The notes below the pieces were generated by a model, which was given only the letters and a program-made list of their open reading frames with translations, searched no databases and was not told the DNA's origin. Source: JALORV01 sp035255845 (GTDB lineage: Bacteria; Pseudomonadota; Gammaproteobacteria; Burkholderiales; Burkholderiaceae_F). From it: a DNA stretch of 6,424 nt. This document shows positions 1-6,424 of this stretch, piece after piece; within the stretch, counting starts at the first letter, position 1, and every line of letters begins with the position of its first letter. The stretch is taken from the NCBI GenBank assembly GCA_035255845.1, contig DATEZE010000209.1, positions 1 through 6,424 of the forward strand, given 5' to 3'. A program made the translations under genes and the position numbers.

Positions 1-2250
1 GGCCGGCCAGCGCTGCGCCGCGCGTTCGAGCACCGCGATAGCCTCGCGCGCACGGCCGGTCGAGTTCCGGGCCACCGCATAGACATACGTGTAACGCGGC
101 TCGTCCGGAGCGAGCTGCACCGCGCGCTCCAGCGCCGATACCGCGGCCGGACGTTCACCGAGTCGGACCAGCGTCAGACCCAAGGCGTAATGCAACGCCG
201 CGTCTTTCGGGGCGCGAGCGAGACCCTGCTGCAGCAGCTGGCGCGCCTCGGCGTCGCGCTTCTGCGCGCGCAGATCATCGGCGGCGTTCAGATACGCCGG
301 CACGAACGCTGGATCGAGCGCGATCGCCTGCGCGAATGCCGCCTGTGCCGCGTCGTGCTGCCGCAGCCGCGACTGGAAGCTGCCAAGCGCGACCCGTGCT
401 TCGGGCCGATCGGCGGTATAGGCAAGCGTCGCCAGGTACTGGTCCGCCGCGCGCTGCCAGGCGGCGCGCCGCTCGGCAGTGAACGAGTCCTCGGAACCGG
501 CCAGCGCGCGAGCGGCTTCGATGCGCACCGCGAGCAGCGAATCCGAAAGTAGCGGACTCAGCACGCGCACCTGCTCGGGCGGCGGCAGCGACTCGGCCAG
601 ACGCACTGCCGCCAGCCGCAACAACGGCTGGGCATCGCGTGCCGCCCTCTGGGCGATGCCGGCATCCGATGTTCCGGCGGTTGCGAGACGCTCGAGCGCC
701 GAGGCGCGCACGATGGGTGGCTGGCCGACGTCGTCCGCCAGCGCGGCCAGCGAAGCGGAGGCACCGGCCTGCCCGGCCTCGGCGGCGTGGAACGCCGTTG
801 CGAAGCGTTGGAACCCTTGCGCGTCACGGCCGAGCCAACTGCGCACCGCGGCCGCTGCCCACTCCGCTGGGTGGTCGCGATGACAGCCATTGCAGGCATT
901 GGGCACGCCGAGCGTGGCCGACAGGTCCGGTCGCGGCACGCGCATGCTGTGATCACGCCGGGCGTCGACGACCATGTAGTTGGTCTGGGGCATATGGCAG
1001 CCGACACACTGCGCGCCCGCTGAGCCTGCGGGATGATGGTGGTGGGCCGGCGTGTCGAATTTCCCCGCGGCGTGGCACTGGCCGCACACTGCATTGCCTT
1101 CGACCTGCAGCCTCTGTGAGTGCGGCTCGTGGCAGTCGCTGCAGGTCACGCCCATTTTCTGCATCCGGCTCTGCAGCCAAGAGCCCCAGATGAATACTTC
1201 GTCGCGTTGCTGCCCGTCGACGTGATACAGCCCCGGCGTGAGCAACGCCGGCAGGTAGTGGTCCATGAAGCGCTGTCCGGCGCGATAGCCCTCGGCGATC
1301 TGCGCGCGTCTTGCGTGGCACTGCGCACAGACCTCGATCTCGCGCTCGCTGGTGCGCTGGCGACTGCGCGTCGCATTGCCGGTCGCCGGGTCGATGCTCC
1401 AGCTGACGCCGCGCCGTTCGTCGAGCTGAACCGTCAGCCCCTTGCCCGGATCGGCGGACTTGCTGGCAGCCCACGCGACATGAGCCGAGCCGGGACCGTG
1501 ACACGACTCGCAGCCGACCGAGATCTCGTTCCAGTGCGTTGCGAAAGCGTCCTTGGTCGCGTCGTAGCCTTTGGTGATCTGGCTCGAGTGACAGTCCGCA
1601 CACATGAAGTTCCAGTTTTGCGCGCGCCGTGTCCAGTGCAGTTCGTCGCGGAAATCAATCTTCTCGTCCGGGTACTGCCTGAACCAGCGCTGGCCGCCGG
1701 CTTCCTTGGGCCGTGTATCCCAGGACACAGCGAGCGCCTGCAGGCGGCCGCCTGGCAGCTCGACGAGGTACTGCTGCAGCGGCTCGACGCCGAAGGTGTA
1801 CTTGACCTCGAAGTCGTCGAGCTTGCCGTCAGGGCCATCGGTGCGGACGAAGAACCTGCCGTCGCGCTTGAAGAAGATCGATGTGACGCCTTGGTAGGTG
1901 AGCTTCGCGTCGTTGAAATCACCGCGCACCGTCTCGGCGGTCGCGTGCTGCATTGCTCGCGCATGCTGCGACGAGGTCCATGCACTGTACTGCTGCTCGT
2001 GACAGGACTTGCAGGCAAGACTGCCTGCGAAGCTCGCGACGACCGGCGTTGCGATCGGGGGATTTGTCGCTGGACGGGTCGGCGCGCGCGCCAGCTGCCA
2101 CGCCACAGCGGCGAGCAGAAGAACGGCCGTCAATGCGGTCAGCACCCAGGCCCAACGCGGCGACGTGCGAGGCCCGCTGCGCTGGCCAGCAGCAGGCGGC
2201 GCGGGGAGCGAAGCGGTCGTCGGGCGGTCAGGCTTGCGCTTCTTGCTCAC
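1..2250 (-). CDS. Membrane-anchored octahaem c-type cytochrome with HEAT-like and TPR C-terminal region (partial, C-terminus off the window)
   Basis: This is a predicted periplasmic electron-transfer protein; its partner is unknown. I translated it codon by codon, and it stays open for 750 codons to the window edge. Residues 1-30 are basic and proline-rich. Residues 31-52 form one membrane segment, which should leave the rest in the periplasm. Eight haem c motifs follow: CKSCH 80, CADCH 217, CESCH 247, CAQCH 308, CSDCH 370, CGQCH 389, CVGCH 415 and CNGCH 453. A four-histidine run (403-406) and a DHSMRVPRPD stretch (433-442) resemble conserved parts of TPR-linked cytochrome c554/paired-CXXCH proteins and may supply distal haem ligands. 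Residues about 511-586 look like HEAT repeats, and about 615-750 contain about four TPRs, so the C-terminus probably binds a partner. The start is GTG at 2250. An in-frame stop lies at 2298-2296 with no other usual start between, and the next GTG falls inside the membrane segment. No clear Shine-Dalgarno precedes it. The exact substrate cannot be told. Confidence 0.93.
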   Translation of the reverse strand, partial: MSKKRKPDRPTTASLPAPPAAGQRSGPRTSPRWAWVLTALTAVLLLAAVAWQLARAPTRPATNPPIATPVVASFAGSLACKSCHEQQYSAWTSSQHARAMQHATAETVRGDFNDAKLTYQGVTSIFFKRDGRFFVRTDGPDGKLDDFEVKYTFGVEPLQQYLVELPGGRLQALAVSWDTRPKEAGGQRWFRQYPDEKIDFRDELHWTRRAQNWNFMCADCHSSQITKGYDATKDAFATHWNEISVGCESCHGPGSAHVAWAASKSADPGKGLTVQLDERRGVSWSIDPATGNATRSRQRTSEREIEVCAQCHARRAQIAEGYRAGQRFMDHYLPALLTPGLYHVDGQQRDEVFIWGSWLQSRMQKMGVTCSDCHEPHSQRLQVEGNAVCGQCHAAGKFDTPAHHHHPAGSAGAQCVGCHMPQTNYMVVDARRDHSMRVPRPDLSATLGVPNACNGCHRDHPAEWAAAAVRSWLGRDAQGFQRFATAFHAAEAGQAGASASLAALADDVGQPPIVRASALERLATAGTSDAGIAQRAARDAQPLLRLAAVRLAESLPPPEQVRVLSPLLSDSLLAVRIEAARALAGSEDSFTAERRAAWQRAADQYLATLAYTADRPEARVALGSFQSRLRQHDAAQAAFAQAIALDPAFVPAYLNAADDLRAQKRDAEARQLLQQGLARAPKDAALHYALGLTLVRLGERPAAVSALERAVQLAPDEPRYTYVYAVARNSTGRAREAIAVLERAAQRWPA

Positions 2251-2355
2251 TGGAGAAACGACAGATTGCGGATGCGAGGAATCCTTCCGCGCATGTTACG
2301 GCCCACTGGCTGTAGTGTTCAGCGGCGTCGGGTAAGTGACTCCGCGCGGCCGGCT

Positions 2356-2377
2356 GACGGCGAATTTGTACGCCGTC
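2356..2377 (-). other. Perfect 7-bp inverted repeat in the SYLF-cytochrome gap
   Basis: The arms GACGGCG and CGCCGTC flank an 8-base AT-rich loop. The repeat lies about 106 bases upstream of the cytochrome start and downstream of the SYLF stop. No T-run follows on the minus strand, so it is not a classic intrinsic terminator. It could be an RNA hairpin in the cytochrome leader or an operator-like site; its role is unknown. The hairpin is directly visible, its function is not. Confidence 0.35.
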
Positions 2378-2395
2378 CGCTTGAACGCACCGAAG

Positions 2396-2413
2396 GCCGA
2401 CCTCGCGGTCGGC
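2396..2413 (-). terminator. Possible terminator hairpin after the SYLF gene
   Basis: Nine bases after the SYLF stop codon, the minus strand reads GCCGACC, loop GCGA, then GGTCGGC. This is a perfect 7-bp GC-rich stem closed by a GNRA-type tetraloop. Its place directly behind the stop fits a transcript end. The sequence after it (CTTCGGTGCG) is not a proper U-tract, so it may be a weak terminator or a 3'-end stabilising hairpin. Confidence 0.4.
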
Positions 2414-2422
2414 TCTGCCGCC

Positions 2423-2995
2423 TTACTTCGGATTGATCTTCGTGATCTTGTTGCCCTGCAGGCCCAAGCCGGCCATCAGGCCCTGCTGGCTGAAGATGAA
2501 GGCGGTAGATGTCGTCCTTCATGGGCGTCGTCGTCGTCGACTTCGCCTTGCCCTCGTCCATTACGACTACGTCGGGCCGACGCCGACTTCGAAACCCGCT
2601 GCGGTGTCGAGCGACTTCAGCGCGGCGTCGTTCATGAGAACATCGCGTAGCCGAACTGCTGGGCGCCGGCCTGCAGGCCGCTCGAAACGCCGGTCGTGTT
2701 GTAGTAACCCACGGCCTTGCCGCCTTTAAGCAGGGCACCGTCCCCGTATTGGCCGCCGACGCCCAAGCCGGCTTTCGTGACCTTCGGGAATACGAGAACC
2801 GCCTTCGCCTTCTTGCCGAGCGCCTTGGCGGCCGGGACCTTGGCGTAGAGGTTCTTCAGCGCCTGGTTAGCATCGCGGCTGAGTTCGGCAGCCGACGCTG
2901 CCAAGGCTGGCGCGGCCGGTGCGAGCACCAGGGGTGGTCGAAGCAGCTGTGGCGATCCCCCGTATCAGCCATTGAGCATATGTCCGAGCATTCAT
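2423..2995 (-). pseudogene. SYLF (Ysc84/DUF500) lipid-binding domain protein, broken by four single-base indels
   Basis: SYLF proteins bind lipid; bacterial members are usually small exported proteins of unclear role. ATG at 2995 follows a good ribosome site (GAGGGAA, 3007-3001), and the stop is TAA at 2425-2423. The span is 573 bases, or 191 codons, the usual family size. No single frame reads through. Corrected, it gives a signal peptide (n-region MNARTYAQWLIR, then a hydrophobic stretch ending ALA), a mature N-terminus of ASAAELSRDANQAL, VLVFPKVTKAGLGVGGQYGDG, GLQAGAQQFGYAMF, GVGPTVVVMDEGKAKS, and the family ending GLMAGLGLQGNKITKINPK. Likely breaks are an extra C in the run 2934-2931, a missing T near 2638, a missing G near 2570, and an extra C near 2505. 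The net length change is zero. A GTG at 2928 opens the longest intact piece, but this would lack the signal peptide and stop at 2632. This is recent decay or sequencing error; the family call is firm. Confidence 0.85.
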
Positions 2996-3000
2996 TGCGC

Positions 3001-3007
3001 TTCCCTC
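3001..3007 (-). promoter_or_regulatory. Ribosome binding site of the SYLF gene
   Basis: GAGGGAA lies five bases before the ATG at 2995. It decides the true start: the signal peptide read from this ATG is in a different frame from the mature domain, so without this site one would start at the internal GTG at 2928 and lose the export signal. Confidence 0.65.
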
Positions 3008-3092
3008 GCTGTTGTTAGTTGTTGACGAGCATCTCCCAGCCGGCAAGTCTCCTTCATTTTGCCGCCGAACCCATTCGTGCGCTGCCGAGCCC

Positions 3093-3806
3093 CTACTTCC
3101 CGATTACCGGCGGTTCTGCGGCCGAATCGAAGATCGCGCGCGAAAACCAGCCCGCAAGCACGGCGCCGACGATGGGCGCAACCCAAAACAGCCACAGTTG
3201 CTCCAGCGCCCAACCGCCGACGAAAAGCGCCGGCCCGGTGCTGCGCGCCGGGTTGACCGACGTGTTGGTCACCGGGATGCTGATGAGGTGGATCAGCGTC
3301 AGGGCGAGGCCGATCGCAAGTCCCGCGAAGCCTACCGGGGCACGCTGGTGCGTTGCGCCGAGGATGACGATCAGGAACATGAACGTCATCACGATCTCGC
3401 ACACCGCCGCCGCACCAATGCCATACGCTCCGGGCGAATGCTCGCCATAGCCGTTGGATGCAAATCCGGCCTTCAAATCGAAGCCGGCCTTACCGCTGGC
3501 GATCAGATACAGCACGCCGGCAGCGACGACCGCGCCGACAACCTGCGCGATGATGTAGGCCGGTAGGTCCGACGCCGGAAAGCGGCCGCCTGCCCACAGA
3601 CCGATCGACACGGCCGGATTGAAATGCCCGCCGGAAATCGGGCCGAGCGCGTAAGCGCCGGTGACGACGGTCAGGCCGAACGCGAGTGAGACACCGGTGA
3701 ATCCGATGCCGAGCTGCGGGAACGCCGCTGCCAGTACGGCGCTACCGCATCCTCCGAGAACGAGCCAGAAGGTACCGAGGAACTCCGCCGCAAGTTTCGA
3801 CCTCAT
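3093..3806 (-). CDS. aqpZ: Aquaporin Z, water-selective channel
   Basis: This is a six-helix inner-membrane channel of the MIP family that passes water. The 237-residue product resembles E. coli AqpZ along its whole length. Both pore motifs are present: NPA at 63-65 within GGHFNPAVS, and NPA at 185-187 within TSVNPARST. The aromatic/arginine filter residues can be assigned as F43, H173, T182 and R188. This is the water-specific set; glycerol channels have a glycine in place of the histidine. The cysteine near position 20 and the loop GFASNGYGEHSPG also match AqpZ. The start ATG is firm because a near-perfect ribosome site precedes it. The gene is divergent from the DUF72 gene. The SYLF gene lies about 97 bases downstream on the same strand. 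No truncation or odd residue was seen. Confidence 0.97.
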   Translation of the reverse strand: MRSKLAAEFLGTFWLVLGGCGSAVLAAAFPQLGIGFTGVSLAFGLTVVTGAYALGPISGGHFNPAVSIGLWAGGRFPASDLPAYIIAQVVGAVVAAGVLYLIASGKAGFDLKAGFASNGYGEHSPGAYGIGAAAVCEIVMTFMFLIVILGATHQRAPVGFAGLAIGLALTLIHLISIPVTNTSVNPARSTGPALFVGGWALEQLWLFWVAPIVGAVLAGWFSRAIFDSAAEPPVIGK

Positions 3807-3810
3807 CGCG

Positions 3811-3820
3811 CTCCTCCTTT
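3811..3820 (-). promoter_or_regulatory. Strong ribosome binding site of aqpZ
   Basis: The minus strand reads AAAGGAGGAG, with AGGAGG six bases before the ATG at 3806. This is the best Shine-Dalgarno in the window and fixes the aqpZ start. It suggests efficient translation. I could not pick out a convincing -35/-10 pair upstream of it. Confidence 0.8.
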
Positions 3821-3874
3821 CGTCGAAGATGGCGAGAGTACAACGCGAGCGGGCTCGATGAACGCGGCTCCGCG

Positions 3875-3896
3875 CGCGCCGGATCCTTCCGGCGCG
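3875..3896. other. Perfect 9-bp inverted repeat between divergent aqpZ and DUF72 genes
   Basis: The arms CGCGCCGGA and TCCGGCGCG surround a 4-base loop (TCCT). The repeat sits in the divergent 3807-4017 gap, about 70 bases upstream of aqpZ and about 120 upstream of the DUF72 start. No T-run follows on either strand, so it is not an intrinsic terminator. Its position would suit an operator or an RNA structure in a leader. The remainder of this 211-base gap shows no gene. Confidence 0.4.
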
Positions 3897-4017
3897 ATGA
3901 AGCAGCGCAGCTCAGCGACCGCGCGACAAGAATTGGCCCCTGCCGCGCAAAAATGCTCGTCGCGGCCATTAGAGTGCCGAGGCCGCGCGGCCGGCAGGAT
4001 GCTTGCCCTTACGCGGC

Positions 4018-4968
4018 ATGGAACAAGGCCGCGTTCGCATCGGTGTCTCGGGCTGGCGCTATGCCCCATGGCGCGGCGAGTTCTATCCCAAGTCGCTGCG
4101 ACAGGCCGAGGAACTCTCATACCTGGCGAGCCAGCTATCGACTGTCGAAATCAACGGAACGTTCTATTCGCTGCAGTCGCCAGCGAGCTTTGCCGCGTGG
4201 CACGCAGCGACGCCCGAAGGTTTCGTGTTCGCGGTCAAAGGCTCGCGTTACCTGACACACATCCTGCGGCTCAAGGAGTTCGAACGACCGCTCGCCAACT
4301 TTCTGGCTTCGGGTCTGTTCAACCTCGGCGAGAAGCTTGGTCCGCTGCTCTGGCAGTTTCCGCCGAACCTGCGCTTCGAGCTCGATCGTTTCGAAACCTT
4401 CATGGCCGCGCTGCCTCACGACACGGCCGCGGCGCTGGCGCTTGCCCGGCGTCGCGACGCGCGCATGACTGGCCGTGCGCGGCTGGCGATCGACGCGCCG
4501 CGGCGGCTGCACCATGCGTTCGAGATCCGCAATGAGAGTTTCCTCGATGCGCACTTCATCGCCCTGCTGCGGCGCTACGGCATCGCACTCGTGGTCGCGG
4601 ACACCGGCGGCAAGTGGCCCTCGCCGACCGATGTAACAGCGGATTTTCTGTATCTGCGGTTGCACGGGGCGACCGAGCTGTATCGGAGCCGGTACAGCGA
4701 AGCCAGCCTGCGCAAGTGGGCGCGTCGGATCCACGCGTGGCGGTCAGGGACACGTCCAGACGACGGCACCCCGGTCGTCGATGCTGAGCCGCCGCACCGG
4801 CCGCGCGATGTTTACTGTTACTTTGACAACACCGACAAGCTGCATGCGCCGGCCAACGCGCGGCGCCTGCAGCAGCTGGTCGATGAGCTCGGCAACGCGC
4901 GGGCCGCAGCGCGCTCCCGCCGCACGCCGTCCCGGCTTCCCGCTCGCGCGGCCGTCACGTCGGTGTGA
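4018..4968 (+). CDS. DUF72 (YecE-like) domain protein
   Basis: This is a 316-residue protein of the DUF72/YecE family, a TIM-barrel-like fold whose biochemical role is not settled. Family landmarks appear in order: VRIGVSGWRYAPWRGEFYP near the N-terminus, STVEINGTFYSL, FVFAVKGSRYLTH, GPLLWQFPPN, an AFEIRNESF segment where many members have EFRH-type residues, VVADTGGKWP, FLYLRLHGATELY, and a C-terminal VYCYFDNTDKLHAPANA. The last 25 or so residues are arginine/alanine-rich and look like an unstructured tail. ATG at 4018 is chosen because the family motif begins right after it. A TTG at 4003 in the same frame would add five residues. Neither has an ideal ribosome site: AGGA at 3996-3999 is too far from the ATG and too close to the TTG. 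The gene is divergent from aqpZ and convergent with the VWA gene. Confidence 0.92.
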   Translation: MEQGRVRIGVSGWRYAPWRGEFYPKSLRQAEELSYLASQLSTVEINGTFYSLQSPASFAAWHAATPEGFVFAVKGSRYLTHILRLKEFERPLANFLASGLFNLGEKLGPLLWQFPPNLRFELDRFETFMAALPHDTAAALALARRRDARMTGRARLAIDAPRRLHHAFEIRNESFLDAHFIALLRRYGIALVVADTGGKWPSPTDVTADFLYLRLHGATELYRSRYSEASLRKWARRIHAWRSGTRPDDGTPVVDAEPPHRPRDVYCYFDNTDKLHAPANARRLQQLVDELGNARAAARSRRTPSRLPARAAVTSV

Positions 4969-4984
4969 TCGCTAAGTGAGTGTC

Positions 4985-4998
4985 GCCGCGCGTGCGGC
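4985..4998. other. Weak 5-bp hairpin in the convergent gap
   Basis: GCCGC, loop GCGT, GCGGC lies in the 58-base gap between the DUF72 stop and the VWA stop. It could help end transcription from either side, but it is short and lacks a U-tract. In DNA this GC-rich such short stems are common by chance. Confidence 0.2.
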
Positions 4999-5026
4999 AC
5001 CGCGCGTGAGCGGCACCGGGTGGCGC

Positions 5027-6100
5027 TCAGCGCGAAGCAATCTTCGGCGCGATGCCGGCCGGGTGGTGGAACCACCAGACCGAGAGCAGCGCCGCCAGCA
5101 GCGCGAAGGCAGCCGCAACGGCGCTGAAGACCGCGCTGACTTCGGTCTGCTGGCGTTCCAGCGCGAGTTTCGCATTGAGGTTCTGGTAGACCGCGCGCAG
5201 GTCGGATGCGGTGCCGGCATGGAAATATTCGCCGCCGGTAATCTTTGCGATTCCCTTCAGCGTGTCTTCATCGAGGCGGACGTAGATCTGGTAGTCCTCG
5301 AACCCGATCGTCGTGCCCTGGAGCGTGCCGAAGCCGACGGTATAGACGCGCACGCCGCGGTCCGCGGCCAATTTCGCGATCTGGATTGGGTCGGGGCCAG
5401 TGGTGCGGCGCCCATCCGACAGCAGGATGATGACCCCCGAGGTGTACGAGCCCGGCGCGACCGGCTCGCGCGGCGGCCGCTGCGCGTCCTGCTTGCGCGC
5501 TTGATCGAGCGAGACGCCCGATTGCCGCATCGACATCGCGACCGACTCGATGTCGAGGCCGTCTTCCGGGAAAAGCATGCTGAGCGCAAGGATCAGTCCG
5601 CTGCCGGTTGCGGTCGCCCGCTGCAGCTGGAAGCGGTCAATCGCCTGGATCATGTCCTGCTTGTTCTCGGTCGGCGTCTGCACCACGGCGGCGGTGCCGG
5701 CGAACGAGACGATACCCAGCCGCACATTGTTCGGCAGCTCGTCGATGAACGCCTTGGCGGCATTCTGCGCGGCGATCAGGCGACTGGGCTCGACGTCAGT
5801 GGCGCGCATGCTGAGCGAAACGTCCATCGCCATCGCGATCGTCATGTACTGCGACGGCAGGACGACCGAGGCGGTCGGCCGGGCGAGTGCAAGGATTGCC
5901 GCAGTCAATGCCACCAGCAGCAGTGCCGGCGGGACGTGGCGTCGCAGCCGCTGTGCCTTGCCGATCGAGTCGCGTACCAGCAGCAGGCTGGCGTAGCGCA
6001 CCGCGCCGCGCTTGCGTCGACGCAAGGCGATCACGTAGGCCGCCAGCAGCAGGGGCATCAGCAGCAGCAGCCAGAGCGCTTCCGGCCAAAGAAATCGCAT
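5027..6100 (-). CDS. BatA-like VWA domain inner-membrane protein
   Basis: This 357-residue protein has a BatA-type N-terminus followed by a von Willebrand factor A domain. Membrane segments lie at about 8-25, 57-75 and 322-342, which places the VWA domain in the periplasm. The metal-ion-dependent adhesion site is complete: DVSLS at 93-97, the threonine in the TATGSG segment (163-168), and the aspartate in LLSDG (D229). It should therefore bind a divalent cation and a protein ligand. An insertion of about 40 residues (180-219), rich in charge and proline, precedes SGVIILLSDG; similar proteins have a variable stretch here. ATG at 6100 is chosen over an upstream in-frame start at 6181 because GAGGA lies six bases before it and the product then begins at the membrane segment. 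BatA relatives often sit with MoxR ATPase and DUF58 genes, but none is seen here. The ligand is unknown. Confidence 0.92.
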   Translation of the reverse strand: MRFLWPEALWLLLLMPLLLAAYVIALRRRKRGAVRYASLLLVRDSIGKAQRLRRHVPPALLLVALTAAILALARPTASVVLPSQYMTIAMAMDVSLSMRATDVEPSRLIAAQNAAKAFIDELPNNVRLGIVSFAGTAAVVQTPTENKQDMIQAIDRFQLQRATATGSGLILALSMLFPEDGLDIESVAMSMRQSGVSLDQARKQDAQRPPREPVAPGSYTSGVIILLSDGRRTTGPDPIQIAKLAADRGVRVYTVGFGTLQGTTIGFEDYQIYVRLDEDTLKGIAKITGGEYFHAGTASDLRAVYQNLNAKLALERQQTEVSAVFSAVAAAFALLAALLSVWWFHHPAGIAPKIASR

Positions 6101-6381
6101 CAACGGTCCTCGAAGAACCTTTCGCCGCGACGCGGGACCAAGGCTTGAGGACCCGCGCGATGACTCTAGCACTGACCGCAAGCGACGCCGAAAGTGCGGC
6201 GAGACGATGAGCAGCAGTTACGCCAAAGGGCATACCGCGTGCACGCGACAGGTGCGAAGTGTGCTTCAACAGCGAAGTCCGGTCGCCGCAAGGGACACTG
6301 CCGATCGACCGCTTATGGATGCACCGGGCGAGCGGCTGACGTGATACTTTTTTCTCCCGACGTTCGGGCGGCCTTCCGCAG
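6101..6381. other. Intergenic region, no gene supported
   Basis: I read both strands. No frame gives a protein resembling a known family, and no tRNA-like fold or clean terminator was seen. It presumably holds the VWA promoter. A TAGAGT on the minus strand (6168-6163) could be a -10 box, but no good -35 is at the right distance. A run of six T with a small repeat (CCCGA/TCGGG) after it lies near 6346-6370, in the wrong order for a terminator on either strand. Confidence 0.5.
6107..6111 (-). promoter_or_regulatory. Ribosome binding site deciding the VWA gene start
   Basis: GAGGA on the minus strand lies six bases before the ATG at 6100. It supports this start over the longer in-frame reading from 6181, which would put a serine/arginine-rich stretch before the first membrane segment. 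Confidence 0.6.
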
Positions 6382-6424
6382 ATGAAAAAGCCCGTGCTCT
6401 ACAGCAGTGCGCGTCGCCCGCGCC
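6382..6424 (+). CDS. Possible start of a plus-strand gene (14 codons, runs off the window)
   Basis: ATG at 6382 opens a frame beginning MKKPVLYSSARRPR that stays open to the window edge. A lysine-rich start and its place after a gene-free stretch are compatible with a real gene, divergent from the VWA gene. No ribosome site is evident just before it, and 14 codons are too few to recognise a family. Confidence 0.15.
   Translation, partial: MKKPVLYSSARRPR

Noticed and set aside
1919..2155. Possible frameshift in the cytochrome gene just after the first haem motif
   Set aside because: A shadow frame here made the gene look split. Careful reverse complementing of 1921-1980 shows SSQHARAMQHAT reading straight through in the same frame.
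1120..2436. Long open frame on the plus strand opposite the cytochrome gene (438 codons)
   Set aside because: It lies antisense to a gene with eight haem motifs. Its product is arginine-rich with no recognisable domain, as expected for a shadow frame in GC-rich coding DNA.
2992..3057. 21-codon leader-peptide-like frame overlapping the SYLF start (its TGA overlaps the ATG)
   Set aside because: It has no ribosome site of its own and no regulatory codon run. The overlap is likely chance.
4976..6148. Long open frame on the plus strand opposite the VWA gene (390 codons)
   Set aside because: The minus strand has a complete VWA protein with MIDAS motifs and membrane segments. The plus-strand product is rich in R, D, Q and H with no family resemblance.
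6340..6375. T-run beside a small inverted repeat as an intrinsic terminator
   Set aside because: The T-run comes before the repeat on the plus strand and reads as A on the minus strand, so the order is wrong for either direction.
1..6424. CRISPR array, insertion sequence, tRNA or defence system
   Set aside because: No spaced direct repeats, transposase or integrase motifs, terminal repeats, tRNA-like folds or known defence domains were seen on either strand.

Overview
This window is GC-rich bacterial DNA. Gene content and codon use point to a proteobacterium, most likely a gamma- or betaproteobacterium. The evidence is a close AqpZ-type aquaporin, a DUF72 protein, a BatA-like von Willebrand factor A (VWA) protein, and a large membrane-anchored multihaem c-type cytochrome carrying TPRs. 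I cannot name a genus. No rRNA, tRNA, CRISPR array, insertion sequence or phage gene was seen, so this looks like ordinary chromosome.

Layout. The left half (1-3806) holds three genes, all on the minus strand. In transcription order they are aqpZ (3806-3093), a broken SYLF/Ysc84-family lipid-binding gene (2995-2423), and a multihaem cytochrome with HEAT-like and TPR regions (2250 to beyond the left edge). The cytochrome is open for all 750 codons in the window and carries eight CXXCH haem motifs. A divergent intergenic region (3807-4017), with a perfect 9-bp hairpin, separates aqpZ from a plus-strand DUF72 gene (4018-4968). The DUF72 gene converges on a minus-strand VWA gene (6100-5027). The last 324 bases (6101-6424) hold no gene I can support, apart from a possible plus-strand start at 6382.

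The genes do not form one obvious pathway. The cytochrome is a predicted periplasm-facing redox protein. AqpZ is a water channel of the inner membrane. The SYLF product would be exported, and the VWA protein is an inner-membrane protein with a complete metal-binding (MIDAS) site. AqpZ, SYLF and cytochrome share a strand, but gaps of about 97 and 172 bases, the second with two hairpins, argue against a tight operon.

The most notable observation is the SYLF gene. Its protein is family-like from signal peptide to last residue, but only if four single-base indels are corrected (two insertions, two deletions, net zero). Both neighbours read cleanly, so this is either recent gene decay or a local sequence-quality problem. 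I found no convincing new biological system here.
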